This document shows positions 8,466 to 16,948 of a DNA stretch of 64,000 nucleotides, piece by piece (positions within the stretch are counted from its first letter, which is position 1; every line of letters begins with the position of its first letter). Below the pieces are notes generated by a model that saw only the letters and a list, made by a program, of their open reading frames with translations, did not search any database and had not been told where the DNA came from. A program made the position numbers and the translations under genes. The stretch comes from UBA5429 sp942493315 (GTDB lineage Bacteria > Bacteroidota > Bacteroidia > Bacteroidales > WCHB1-69). The DNA lies in the NCBI GenBank assembly GCA_942493315.1, contig OW818690.1:2542001-2606000 (forward strand). Reading direction: 5' to 3'.

Positions 8466-9488
8466 TCAAAAGCTCTTTCCAAAGAAATGTTGTATCTCAC
8501 AAAGATTGTGTTTCTTTAAAGCTCGTAATGGCTCCGAACTGCAAAGTAAGATTCTTTTTATCATCGGACTCAATAACAATGCCCCATATTTTTCATACCA
8601 TGGAATCGATTGTTCCAGATTCCTAAAATAGCTTTCAATGGTGTCTCTCCTGAAATGTAAGATCTCTTCCAGTTGATCTCCATCAGTGAAATATCCGCAA
8701 TGAAAGTTCCGGGTCGCAAATGCTTCTTCAGGGAAATTAAACTTACCTAACCCATAACATTGAAACGATCTTTCTATAAAGCTACGATAATCAATCCTGC
8801 ATTGTTCACCACCGCTGAGATTGTAAATGTTCCCTTTTAAAGCTGTTGTATGATCCAACGCATTTCGTAATGCTAAAGCAGTGTCTTTGGGCGTACAGAG
8901 CTCAATAGGCGTGTTTAACGGCATGTGAAACATGATGGCACCCATCTTATGATTCCGGTAACCCATAATCGCTGTTAACCGGAATATTGTCCAATCAATT
9001 TTGGATTGTTGTATCATTTTTTCTACTTCTACTTTCGTCTTTCCATATTCATCCCGATCACTCGGACAAAGTGTGTCCTGGACTGAAATATATGGATTCT
9101 TGACACGATCTCCATAAACCGATACAGAGGAAGAATAGAGGAGAAAAGGTCGCTCTGCACTTTTTTCAATCGCTTTAATGATGTTTCCGGTGCCCAGTAC
9201 ATTTACCTGATGGGCTAATACCGGATGCTGATCGGCTAATGGCGGAATAATGGCTGCCAGATGGATCACAAAATTCTGATGCTGTACCACTTTTTGTACA
9301 TCATCATATTGTCTGATGTCACCATACTTGATCTGTATTTGTGAACCTAAAGATTGATAAAACCGAACATTTTTAGGGCTTTTCAAATCAAAACAAGTGA
9401 TTTGAAAGGTGGAATCTTTCAATAATAATGGAATCAATTCACGACCAACCGTGCCTGAACCGCCTGTGATTAATATTTTTGTTTTCAT
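8466..9488 (-). CDS. NAD-dependent epimerase/dehydratase (extended SDR)
   Basis: About 340 aa. The frame opens at 9521, but ATG 9488 puts the Rossmann motif right at the N-terminus (MKTKILITGGSGTVG), as is normal for the family. The NAD-binding GGSGTVG, an acidic residue after strand 2 (FDLKSP), the catalytic serine (YSSSVSVYG) and YGKTK (YxxxK) are all present. Extended SDRs act on nucleotide sugars, steroids or other polyols. The C-terminal third, rich in Phe and Arg, gives no substrate clue. It is monocistronic and convergent with rnfA. Confidence 0.8.
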   Translation of the reverse strand: MKTKILITGGSGTVGRELIPLLLKDSTFQITCFDLKSPKNVRFYQSLGSQIQIKYGDIRQYDDVQKVVQHQNFVIHLAAIIPPLADQHPVLAHQVNVLGTGNIIKAIEKSAERPFLLYSSSVSVYGDRVKNPYISVQDTLCPSDRDEYGKTKVEVEKMIQQSKIDWTIFRLTAIMGYRNHKMGAIMFHMPLNTPIELCTPKDTALALRNALDHTTALKGNIYNLSGGEQCRIDYRSFIERSFQCYGLGKFNFPEEAFATRNFHCGYFTDGDQLEEILHFRRDTIESYFRNLEQSIPWYEKYGALLLSPMIKRILLCSSEPLRALKKHNLCEIQHFFGKSF

Positions 9489-9524
9489 GAAAACGATATT
9501 AATCAGAACGGAAAAAATCACTTT

Positions 9525-11276
9525 TTATTTTTTGGTTTTTGTTTTTCTAAGAGGTTCATCCCCAAAAGAATAAGTAACACCTACAATAAAGTTAAGCCCA
9601 AAATTTGTGAAGTCATAGTATTTAGAATAATATTGAGATGCAATATTATTAACTTGTGCAAAAGCAGAGAACTGTTTGTTGATCAAATATTCATAAGATG
9701 CATCAAAATTGAGTACAGGTCTCATTTTATTGATCACATAATTGTTATTTTCTAATGGGGTTAATTCCCATCTGTCAAAGGCTAACTTAAAGTTTAAATC
9801 AAAAATCATCTGATCTTTGTAATAATATTTTCCACCAAAACTGCCTTCCCAGGTTGGTTTATAAAAAGGTTTTGAAATATTGGTTAAATTATAATACCCC
9901 CAATAATTGGCATCGAAATTCAAATACAAATGATCGACAACCTGCCAGGTGATATTGGCACAAACATTGAGTATATTCACGTTGGAATAAATCACATCAA
10001 ACTGATTACGAAGCAATGAGGTGGTGTCAATCATGTAAAATGGCATATCTTTAGCATACGTGTAACGAGCTGAAAAATGGTAGTTTAATTTCTTAATCAG
10101 ATTGCCTTTAATCCCACCAAAAATATTGATCTGGGAACGAGTGAATTTTAAAGTGTCTAAATTGGGCTTTAAATATGGATTTTCATATAATAAATCTTTC
10201 AATGAGTTGAATTTAGTGTACCCGTTTACACCTCCATAAAGACTCATAATTCCCGGAATAATGCCCAATTGAACTTCAGCAATCGGATAAATGGGCACTT
10301 TAGCTTTGGTGTATAAATTGGTGTTTACAATCGGAACGCCAAACCCTAAATTCAAACTGTATTCCTTAACTTCAAAAGTTATCGTTGGCTTTAATTCCAC
10401 TTTATAGGAGTTTTTAGTGTGTTTAGCTAATGGAATATCATTGGACCACTGATTGTAATAGTAATCAAAACTTATATCTAATTTGTAATTTTGAGAACCT
10501 GAAACTTTTAAAAAACGATCATCATAAGCTAAAAATCCTTTTAATCCTGCATGGTTTTCATTATCCCTACGGTGAGTGTATATATAATCATACAGAATTC
10601 TAAAATCGTATTTTAATACTTTAACATCAGGTGTGTAGTTCGATCTTAAACCGGTAATGGCGTAAGCGTGATGAAAATTGTTGCGTAAAGTGTCACGATA
10701 GGTTTTGGTGTAATAGTAATCATCATAACCATCTAATTTATTGAATGCAAAAAGATGTGCTACCTGATGATTGTATCCAAATGTGTTGTATAAGGTTGAA
10801 TTTCTGAAAAAACGATGGAAAAAGAGCATCGTTTTGGTGTCACTTACAGGAGCATACGCATAGTTTTTCATCGTTTTTCCCATTTGAGGTGCCCATAATG
10901 AGAAATGATTGACGTTAACTCCGTATGAGTATTTTTGATTATCAAAGTTGTGAATGTTCAACTGAGCAAGCGGTGTTACCGGAAAACCAAATCCTACACG
11001 AATAAAATTACGGTATAACCTTTTCATGACATCAGCTGTAAGTTTAGCTGGTTGAACGGCATTGGGAACAAAGGTTAAATCGATCCTTTGGGGCATGATA
11101 TCATAAGGGAATTTTACTTTTTCTACAAGTGTATCCACAATTTCAGCGCTGTTGTTGATTTTATCAAAGTTTTGGATAGTAGGAGTGAACTCAATATTGA
11201 ATCGGGCCGTATCCACTTGAGAATAAGCAGTAAAGCTGATGATAAACAGTATTATGATGTTGATGAACTTTTTCAT
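9525..11276 (-). CDS. outer-membrane beta-barrel protein
   Basis: A 583-aa protein with a signal peptide (MKKFINIIILFIISFTAYSQ). Its long body alternates polar and aromatic residues typical of beta-barrel strands (for example YSYGVNVNHFSLW, HFSARYTYAK, LNFDANYWGYYNLT), and the end is strand-like (GLNFIVGVTYSFG). No TonB plug or carboxypeptidase-like domain is visible, so it looks like a simple barrel rather than a full TonB-dependent receptor. It follows the large TPR gene by 24 bases in the same direction, which suggests the two work together at the outer membrane. Function is not recognised. Confidence 0.6.
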   Translation of the reverse strand: MKKFINIIILFIISFTAYSQVDTARFNIEFTPTIQNFDKINNSAEIVDTLVEKVKFPYDIMPQRIDLTFVPNAVQPAKLTADVMKRLYRNFIRVGFGFPVTPLAQLNIHNFDNQKYSYGVNVNHFSLWAPQMGKTMKNYAYAPVSDTKTMLFFHRFFRNSTLYNTFGYNHQVAHLFAFNKLDGYDDYYYTKTYRDTLRNNFHHAYAITGLRSNYTPDVKVLKYDFRILYDYIYTHRRDNENHAGLKGFLAYDDRFLKVSGSQNYKLDISFDYYYNQWSNDIPLAKHTKNSYKVELKPTITFEVKEYSLNLGFGVPIVNTNLYTKAKVPIYPIAEVQLGIIPGIMSLYGGVNGYTKFNSLKDLLYENPYLKPNLDTLKFTRSQINIFGGIKGNLIKKLNYHFSARYTYAKDMPFYMIDTTSLLRNQFDVIYSNVNILNVCANITWQVVDHLYLNFDANYWGYYNLTNISKPFYKPTWEGSFGGKYYYKDQMIFDLNFKLAFDRWELTPLENNNYVINKMRPVLNFDASYEYLINKQFSAFAQVNNIASQYYSKYYDFTNFGLNFIVGVTYSFGDEPLRKTKTKK

Positions 11277-11300
11277 AGTCTTATATTTTGCAATGGATCT

Positions 11301-14300
11301 TTATTCAGGTTTTGGATTGTTGTTTTGGGCATTTTCTAATTCGGTTACCTCTTTCACTTTTTGAATGGCTACCTCTTTTAGTTCACCTTCAAAGTTATCT
11401 ACAATACTTTGATAGGTGTGTTTGGCTTGAAAATAATTGCCTTTGGATTTATAAATATCTCCATATAAAATGAACGTTTTAGCTAACCAATAAGCTGATT
11501 TATAGTTGCCTCCAATAATCTTTTTAATCAACTTTTCAGATTCATTGATGTTGTTTTCCTTAAATTCAATTTCAGCATTTTTATAAGCTGCTTCTGTGCA
11601 GATATCATTATCACCCATCGCTGAAAGTAATCCAAAATATTTTTTAGCAGTGATGTTTTCGTTTAACTCATAAGCAGATCTGCCGGCATAGATGATCGCA
11701 TCCGTTTTCAACTCATCATCAATATTGGAGATCGCCAAGATGTTTTCTGCACTGCTCAACGAATTACGATGTTGTCCTAACTCAAAGGAGCAACGCATGA
11801 TTCCATTGTTGGCGTAAATGATATTTTCCTGACTGGAAGCCAATTCTAACAATTTATTGAAATAACCCAACGCTTTTTGGTACTCATTTTTGGAAAACCA
11901 GATATAGGCTACATTGTGAATCGCTGTTTCATTGTTGTTGGTGTTGTATTTGTTTAATAAAGTTTCATAAGAAACCAATGCATTGTCATAATCTTTAATA
12001 CCAAATTCACATTCCCCTTTGTTGAACAACGCAGTAGCTGTAAATAATCCATTAGGAAATTGTCTTACATAATCAGAATACCCTTTAATAGCGGCTTGTC
12101 TGTCCCCTCTAATGAATTTGTCATTGGCAGCTTTAAAGGTGATAGAATCTTGTTTAGATTCAGAATAATTCATGTTTTTATTTTTGATATAATCAAAGAA
12201 ATCACCTGGAGAACCATTTTCAGCGTATATATTTTCAAGATTGGATAAAGCATCTATAGATTCCTGAGATCCCGGATAGGTTTCAAAGACATATTTAAAG
12301 TTTTTTATCGCATTCTCTTCATCCTGTACATTCAAATAAGCCAAAGCCATTTTGTTGTAAGCTTGCTTTACATACACACTCTTTTTATTATTCTTGATAA
12401 AGGTTTGGTACGCAGTAATCGCTTGTGAATATTGATTTTGAGCATGATAAGTAGAAGCTAATTCAAATTCAGCATCATCAATGTAGGTGGATTTTGGATA
12501 ATTTTGAATCAGTTTGTTTAATGTGGTGATTTTCCCGGAGTGATCACGGGTAAACCCATAACATTTAGCTTGTTGGAACACAATATAATCTTTTTTACCG
12601 GAATTGTATTGCTCTGCCTTTTGATAAAATGATAAAGCTTTAGACACATTACGCTCCATGTAATAACAATCAGCTATTCTAATGGTAGCATCACTGATCA
12701 GATTGATATCTTTATCGGATCCATTTAAGTAAGCGTTGAATGCAGAAATACCATCACTGTATTTGAATGTTTTCAAATAAGCATATCCCAAAGTGTAATT
12801 GGAAATATCGTAATACTCATTATTTTTAGCTGATTCGTTTCTTTGATAAGCTCTTAAAGAAGAAATAGCATCACTATATTTGCTATTGCGGTATTCGATC
12901 TCCCCTTTCCAGTACAATGCAGATAGGTTAATCTGTTTATCCATCGGATACTTAATAGATTTTTCGATCATAGTAGCCGCTTTCGTGTACTCTTTGTTGT
13001 TGATTAACTCTAAAGTTCTGAAATAAGTACATCTTTGATAAGCTTTTAATAAAGAAGGATTTTTATTAGAGATCTTCTCCAATGAAGTGATCGCTCCCTG
13101 GTAGTTTTTAGTGGACATGTAGATTTTAGACAAATAACTGCTGGCTTCTTCACTTCTTGTAGAATTGGGATACTCATTGATATACTCTTCCAAAGCTCTG
13201 ATTGCACTGTTAAAAGGTTGATTGGAAGTTTCATATTGCAATTTGGCGAAATTGTATAAAGCATCTTCTGTAATTTCTGGGTCGATTTTCATTTTGTAAG
13301 CTTCGTAGAAAGTTTGGGAAGCCAATGAAAGTTGTCCGAGGTTGATGTAGCAATCACCGATGATATACAAACTGGTTTGACCAATGATCGAAGTGCTTTT
13401 GGATGTTTGAGAAAGGAGTTCGATCGCTTTTCTGAAATCATTCACTTTGTAATAGGTAAAACCGGCAGCAAAACAATCGTTGCTATCCAGATTTGCTTTA
13501 TTTTTTTCAAGATAGAAAGTAAAATAGGGTTCCCCCTCTTTATATTTTCCAAGATTATAGTAGGCTAATCCTAAAGATCTGGCGATATCGATTTTACTTT
13601 TTTCATTAGATTTTGCGTACAATGGGGGAGCGATAGATACCAATTCCTCATATTTCTTTTGCAAAAACAAAATCTGAACCACATAATAGGGGATTATACT
13701 TTGATATTCGTAAGAATCTTTAAGTTCCAAAAAGCCGTCTAATGCTGCTTCATATTGTTTCTCTTCGTAAGCGATATGAGCCAGGTAGTATGTAGCTCTA
13801 AGCTGATATGGACCTTCAGCTTTTTTAGCTCTCATCATAAAAGTTTTAGCTTCCGGAAATTTATTAGTAGCAAAAAAGGAGTACCCTTTTTTAAACTGGT
13901 ATTCAGCCAATTCATGGGGGCGCACATTCCGTTCATCAATTTTATTAAATGTTTCGATCACATTTTTATACATTTTTTTATAAAAATAAAATTTCCCCAA
14001 GTAATAATTAGCTTCAGGTACGAGGGAATGAACGGGATACAAACGGATAAAATCGGTCAGATAAAAAATCGCATCCTCGTTATACAGTTGTGCGGCACAA
14101 ACTCCGATATAGAAATAGGAATTTGATTTTATATCTTGTTGTTTATTAGGTGTATTTTCATACACAAACTTAAAATACTGCTGCGCTGCCCCATATTTTT
14201 CCTTTTGGAAAAGTTCCATAGCGGTATTAAATTCAAACTCAGGAGATTCAAATTTGATCGGTTTTTGCGCGTAAAGAAAGCCGAGATTAAAAGTAACTAA

Positions 14301-14336
14301 AAGAAGAATTACGCTTTTTCGAATTAATATTTTCAT
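11301..14336 (-). CDS. large TPR-repeat protein, periplasmic
   Basis: About 1011 aa from ATG 14336. The frame opens at 14384, but the later start gives a signal peptide (MKILIRKSVILLLVTFNLG ending LYAQ). The rest is almost wholly tetratricopeptide repeats, such as EFNTAMELFQKEKYGAAQQY, AEYQFKKGYSFFATNKFPEA and NQYSQAITAYQTFIKNNKKS, about 20 in all. That predicts a long superhelical scaffold in the periplasm or on the cell surface. It comes first in a two-gene transcript with the barrel protein at 9525-11276. The partner and process are unknown; T9SS or gliding accessory proteins with this layout exist, but nothing here proves that. Confidence 0.7.
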   Translation of the reverse strand: MKILIRKSVILLLVTFNLGFLYAQKPIKFESPEFEFNTAMELFQKEKYGAAQQYFKFVYENTPNKQQDIKSNSYFYIGVCAAQLYNEDAIFYLTDFIRLYPVHSLVPEANYYLGKFYFYKKMYKNVIETFNKIDERNVRPHELAEYQFKKGYSFFATNKFPEAKTFMMRAKKAEGPYQLRATYYLAHIAYEEKQYEAALDGFLELKDSYEYQSIIPYYVVQILFLQKKYEELVSIAPPLYAKSNEKSKIDIARSLGLAYYNLGKYKEGEPYFTFYLEKNKANLDSNDCFAAGFTYYKVNDFRKAIELLSQTSKSTSIIGQTSLYIIGDCYINLGQLSLASQTFYEAYKMKIDPEITEDALYNFAKLQYETSNQPFNSAIRALEEYINEYPNSTRSEEASSYLSKIYMSTKNYQGAITSLEKISNKNPSLLKAYQRCTYFRTLELINNKEYTKAATMIEKSIKYPMDKQINLSALYWKGEIEYRNSKYSDAISSLRAYQRNESAKNNEYYDISNYTLGYAYLKTFKYSDGISAFNAYLNGSDKDINLISDATIRIADCYYMERNVSKALSFYQKAEQYNSGKKDYIVFQQAKCYGFTRDHSGKITTLNKLIQNYPKSTYIDDAEFELASTYHAQNQYSQAITAYQTFIKNNKKSVYVKQAYNKMALAYLNVQDEENAIKNFKYVFETYPGSQESIDALSNLENIYAENGSPGDFFDYIKNKNMNYSESKQDSITFKAANDKFIRGDRQAAIKGYSDYVRQFPNGLFTATALFNKGECEFGIKDYDNALVSYETLLNKYNTNNNETAIHNVAYIWFSKNEYQKALGYFNKLLELASSQENIIYANNGIMRCSFELGQHRNSLSSAENILAISNIDDELKTDAIIYAGRSAYELNENITAKKYFGLLSAMGDNDICTEAAYKNAEIEFKENNINESEKLIKKIIGGNYKSAYWLAKTFILYGDIYKSKGNYFQAKHTYQSIVDNFEGELKEVAIQKVKEVTELENAQNNNPKPE

Positions 14337-14372
14337 ATTTTGTTCATTTACAATATTAATATAATTAACGAA

Positions 14373-14380
14373 CAAAGATA
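14373..14380 (-). promoter_or_regulatory. candidate -7 box for the TPR/barrel operon
   Basis: TATCTTTG on the minus strand matches TAnnTTTG exactly and lies 36 bases before ATG 14336. No good -33 TTG is visible. Confidence 0.45.
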
Positions 14381-14465
14381 ACAAATTGATATGGTTTTAA
14401 AAATAGATACATGATTATTTTTCAACACCCCAATATTGATAAATGGAGTGAATAGTGAATAGTGA

Positions 14466-14648
14466 ATTTGGGCGTTCCGGCATCAGCCAACCCACGATTC
14501 CACCCTGCTGCCGTCGGGCTTTTCAGGGGTCCGCTTCGCTCCCGTACTTCGCTGCACATCGCTTAAGATGGTTCATCCTGAATCGGATTAATCATCGCGG
14601 CGCTCGTTCCAGCTCGTACCGCTTCGCGCCCTTCCAATCCCTAACGCG
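14466..14648 (+). repeat. GC-rich dispersed repeat, copy 1
   Basis: It opens GGGCGTTCCGGCA, continues through CACCCTGCTGCCGTCGGGC and GGGGTCCGCTTCGCTCCCGT, and ends after GCGGCGCTCGTT. The same blocks in the same order occur at 59227-59412 on the other strand. It stands out sharply from the AT-rich surroundings. Confidence 0.7.
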
Positions 14649-14680
14649 ATAAGTTATCAGTTATCAGCTATCAGTTTTCT

Positions 14681-14708
14681 AACGGTCAACCAAATTTAGG
14701 CATTGACA
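14681..14708 (-). repeat. solo terminal inverted repeat of the local IS3-family element
   Basis: These 28 bases are identical to the outer end of the IS at 18064-18091, read in the opposite direction, with TGTCAATGCC as the outer edge at 14708. No transposase sequence adjoins it. It is probably a relic of a deleted copy or a one-ended event. Confidence 0.7.
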
Positions 14709-14835
14709 CTTCGCAGCAACGCACGCTGTACTTCGATATTCACAAGGATATTTATGCAAAAATACAAAAAAACAACCTGTTTATGGTAAATGTTTAAAAA
14801 ATCTCTCGATTGAAATCCAGTTATTTTAAACTTTT

Positions 14836-14872
14836 AATGACACTAAACAAGTGGCTCAGTTTGCTAAGGAAT
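14836..14872 (+). repeat. IS21-like end motif, left of the ORF6N gene
   Basis: AATGACACTAAACAAGTGGC followed by TCAGTTTGCTAAGGAAT is nearly the same as the block at 15623-15663 on the far side of the ORF6N gene. The repeated GGCTCAGTTT...CGGAAT pattern resembles the multiple end repeats of IS21-family elements. Confidence 0.45.
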
Positions 14873-14982
14873 AATCATAAAATTCATTAACAACGAAGTA
14901 CAAAAAGTTTTAAAAAAAGTTACACAAAGAGATATTCGCCGCTCTGCAGCGTTATGTTTCTATTAACAAGCAAAAATGATGA

Positions 14983-15531
14983 TTATAGTTTGTCTAATTT
15001 GTCAAGAAGTGAGATGGTAAAGGAGTCCATTCGGGAAAAAGCAAACCATTTTTTGCCTAAATCTTTTAATGATGCTCCAAAATGGTACAATTCATGATCA
15101 TCAATGATTAAAAAGCGATCGTGAGCACCATTAAATTCAACTATTTTTATTTCGGGATATTGTCTGTTGTGTTTTTTAAGATCGATTCTAAGTTGTTTCG
15201 AAACAGCAGAAAGCATAGCAACGCCTTGTTCGGTAAATACCCATGGCAAGTATTTTCTATGTTGTCCTCTCCCTTTTTGATCTTCTAAGGTGCCAATTTG
15301 GAACTTTAAAGATTCCCATTCGGATTCATCTAATTGAAATGCAAATGTACTTGGAAATCTATCGGGATTTCGATGAACAGCTCTATTGATGTATTTAGTC
15401 TCCGTTTGATATAATTTTGCTAATTCACTATCAAGCATGACCTGCATTTCTCTTATTGTAAATATTTTATTTTCAAGATTGTTTATAAGTGGTATGTTTT
15501 GCTGAGATGCAAAATAGATTTCGTCTTTCAT
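14983..15531 (-). CDS. ORF6N-domain protein, internally shortened
   Basis: 182 aa. Residues ~15-105 are an ORF6N DNA-binding domain, found in phage and mobile-element proteins (IREMQVMLDSELAKLYQTET, YLPWVFTEQGVAMLSAV). The C-terminal ~70 residues (KHNRQYPEIKIVEF, HDRFLIIDDHELYHFGASLK) match the tail of full-length Bacteroidota ORF6N proteins, a phospholipase-D-like segment. The usual ~120-130 residues between the two parts (LRSExAVxVSIxI onward) are missing, and MLSAV joins SKQLRIDLKK in frame. The reading frame is otherwise intact. Imperfect IS21-like repeats flank it. It may still be expressed, but I expect it to be non-functional or altered. Confidence 0.75.
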   Translation of the reverse strand: MKDEIYFASQQNIPLINNLENKIFTIREMQVMLDSELAKLYQTETKYINRAVHRNPDRFPSTFAFQLDESEWESLKFQIGTLEDQKGRGQHRKYLPWVFTEQGVAMLSAVSKQLRIDLKKHNRQYPEIKIVEFNGAHDRFLIIDDHELYHFGASLKDLGKKWFAFSRMDSFTISLLDKLDKL

Positions 15532-15552
15532 CGTTTAGTAGGTTTAGTGAAG

Positions 15553-15560
15553 CAAAAATA
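15553..15560 (-). promoter_or_regulatory. candidate -7 box for the ORF6N gene
   Basis: TATTTTTG on the minus strand fits TAnnTTTG and lies 21 bases before the ATG at 15531. No -33 TTG at proper spacing is seen. Confidence 0.35.
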
Positions 15561-15622
15561 CAAAAAAGAACTTACTATAACTTGTAAAAAATTGAAATTC
15601 TATTAAAAATTACTTATAACTA

Positions 15623-15691
15623 AGAAATGATACTATAAACAAATGGCTCAGTTTATTCAGGAATGGGGTGTTCAGTTTAACCGGAATAATC
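15623..15691 (+). repeat. tandem IS21-like end motifs, right of the ORF6N gene
   Basis: Two adjacent copies of a ~23-base motif: ATGGCTCAGTTTATTCAGGA followed by GTGTTCAGTTTAACCGGAAT. The first copy and its 5' flank also match 14836-14872. No IstA or IstB sequence is present, so these are remnants at most. Confidence 0.45.
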
Positions 15692-15940
15692 AGTCTGCCG
15701 TCTGCCGTCCGCTGACTGCAGACTTTCTCAGCTCCGTAGGAGTGCGGTCTTTGTAGCAGATGATTGGTGTTGTGATGATTTAGAGGGGCGGAGCCCTGAG
15801 ATCTTAAATAATGAAAAATGAAGAATTAAAAATGAAAAATGTCAGGGCTAACGCCCCTTTTGTGGTTGTGGGGATCGCATTTTCTACAAAGATCGCAGGG
15901 CTACGCCCCTGATAAAAATCGAAACGCCGTTGCCATTGCC

Positions 15941-16157
15941 TATTTGAAACTTCCCGATGGTCATTTGAAACTTCCCGATGGTCATTTGAAACTTCCCGAT
16001 GGCTATTTGAAACTTCCCGATGGCTATTTGAAACTTCCCGATGGCTATTTGAAACTTCCCGATGGCTATTTGAAACTTCCCGACGACTATTTGAAACTTC
16101 CCGATGGTTATTTGAAACTTCCCGATGGTTATTTGAAACTTCCCGATGGTTATTTGA
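15941..16157 (+). repeat. 21-bp tandem repeat array, about ten copies
   Basis: Head-to-tail copies of TATTTGAAACTTCCCGATGG plus one base. They vary at only two or three positions (TCATTTG, CTATTTG, TTATTTG; one GACGAC). Because 21 is a multiple of three, the array leaves a frame open that would encode YLKLPDG repeated. There are no unique spacers, so it is not a CRISPR. Confidence 0.9.
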
Positions 16158-16159
16158 AA

Positions 16160-16188
16160 ACTACGGTTCTCTATATGAAAACCGTAGT
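16160..16188. terminator. hairpin at the end of the 21-bp array
   Basis: ACTACGGTT and AACCGTAGT form a perfect 9-bp stem with an 11-base loop, 17 bases from the stop of the next minus-strand gene. A short T-rich run follows on the plus strand. It could end transcription of either flank, but the U-tract is poor. Confidence 0.4.
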
Positions 16189-16204
16189 ATCAGATTTCTT
16201 TTAG

Positions 16205-16948
16205 TTATAATCTATTTTCAAAACCGAGTCCTGAAACTTGTTTAAACTCGGTACTTGCTGTGCCGAAGAGGGATTTGATGTACGATTTGGTGTCGGAGGC
16301 GCGGTCGATGAGGCCGGTGATGGGGTGGTAGAGGATTTCGTTGCGGAGACCACGTGCTTTTTCGAGTTTTAGATAGGCAGCGATCACGTTGGTGTTGGCT
16401 GCTTTGAGAACGGCAAGTAGTGCTTGTAAGGTACCGATTTTGAGTTCATCTTCGTTGGGGGTGTATTCGGGAATAGAGGAGAGTTGGATGAGGAGGCGGT
16501 CGAAGTTTTCGATGCGGGAATCGTAGCTCATTTGGGCTGTGGAGATCTGCGTTTTAGGAGTACCGGCTTCGGTTAATGCTTGTTGTTCTTTTTCGGTGAG
16601 TTTGGCGGATGCTCTTCTCCCTTGCAGTTTCCGGATGATCGATTGGACGCTCTCATCGTACTTCATGTTGGAATCGGACGCTTTGAGGGCGTTGTTGATA
16701 CGGGTGATCAGCTTGTTGAGGGGTTCAAAAGCGATTTCCCGATCATCAACCGCTTTGGAATAAGCAGTTTGGGCAGCATAATGGGCATTAAACGACTCCT
16801 TGGTACTCACCAGAAGTGCTTGCAAAGAGGCCAGTTTGATGCTCTCTTTCGATGGGTTGTACTTCTCCCCAAAAAGGGTGATTGCAGAGATTAAACTCTC
16901 TAAGTTGGTCATATTTTTAGCATGACCGGATTCAGATGTTTTTGACAT
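16205..16948 (-). CDS. conserved Bacteroidota helical protein of unknown function
   Basis: A 247-aa protein with no signal peptide or membrane segment, almost entirely predicted helix. It looks internally duplicated: IKLASLQALLVSTKESFNAH near residue 42 and LKIGTLQALLAVLKAANTNV near 168. The first unit is followed by REIAFEPLNKLITRINNAL and the second by RNEILYHPITGLIDRASDTK. The central QGRRASAKLTEKE is a basic linker. I recognise the pattern as a hypothetical family common in this phylum and often near repeats, but no function is known. Its base composition is richer in G and C than the island genes downstream. Confidence 0.65.
   Translation of the reverse strand: MSKTSESGHAKNMTNLESLISAITLFGEKYNPSKESIKLASLQALLVSTKESFNAHYAAQTAYSKAVDDREIAFEPLNKLITRINNALKASDSNMKYDESVQSIIRKLQGRRASAKLTEKEQQALTEAGTPKTQISTAQMSYDSRIENFDRLLIQLSSIPEYTPNEDELKIGTLQALLAVLKAANTNVIAAYLKLEKARGLRNEILYHPITGLIDRASDTKSYIKSLFGTASTEFKQVSGLGFENRL

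Larger units (their letters stand above)
14385..14982. other. gene-free mosaic of repeats
   Basis: This stretch holds a short GTGAATA heptamer run (14448-14463), a GC-rich dispersed repeat (14466-14648), a TTATCAG heptamer run (14649-14676), an isolated copy of the end of the local IS3 element (14681-14708), and one copy of an IS21-like end motif (14836-14872). The one open frame across the GC-rich part (14455-14652) has no protein-like features, and I reject it as a gene. Confidence 0.6.
15532..16204. other. gene-free repeat region between the ORF6N gene and the helical protein
   Basis: Contains two tandem IS21-like end motifs (15623-15691), a block with AGCTCCGTAGGAG and TTTGTAG then GGGGCGGAGCCC (15729-15803) of a kind common between Bacteroidota genes, AATGAAA heptamers (15811-15840), two AGGGCTAACGCCCC-like short palindromic blocks (15842-15857 and 15895-15910), a 21-bp tandem array and a hairpin. 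The open frame 15839-16204 comes from the array and is not accepted as a gene. Confidence 0.55.

Noticed and set aside
9525..11276. TonB-dependent receptor
   Set aside because: No plug domain, TonB box or carboxypeptidase-like N-terminal domain is visible.
14455..14652. 65-aa frame as a gene
   Set aside because: It covers the GC-rich repeat exactly. Its frame is not kept in the other copy.
15941..16157. CRISPR array
   Set aside because: Units are directly tandem with no unique spacers, and no cas gene is nearby.
15839..16204. 121-aa frame with YLKLPDG repeats as a gene
   Set aside because: It is produced by a 21-bp tandem array next to noncoding repeats. It has no promoter, and the non-repeat start is drawn from an intergenic repeat block.
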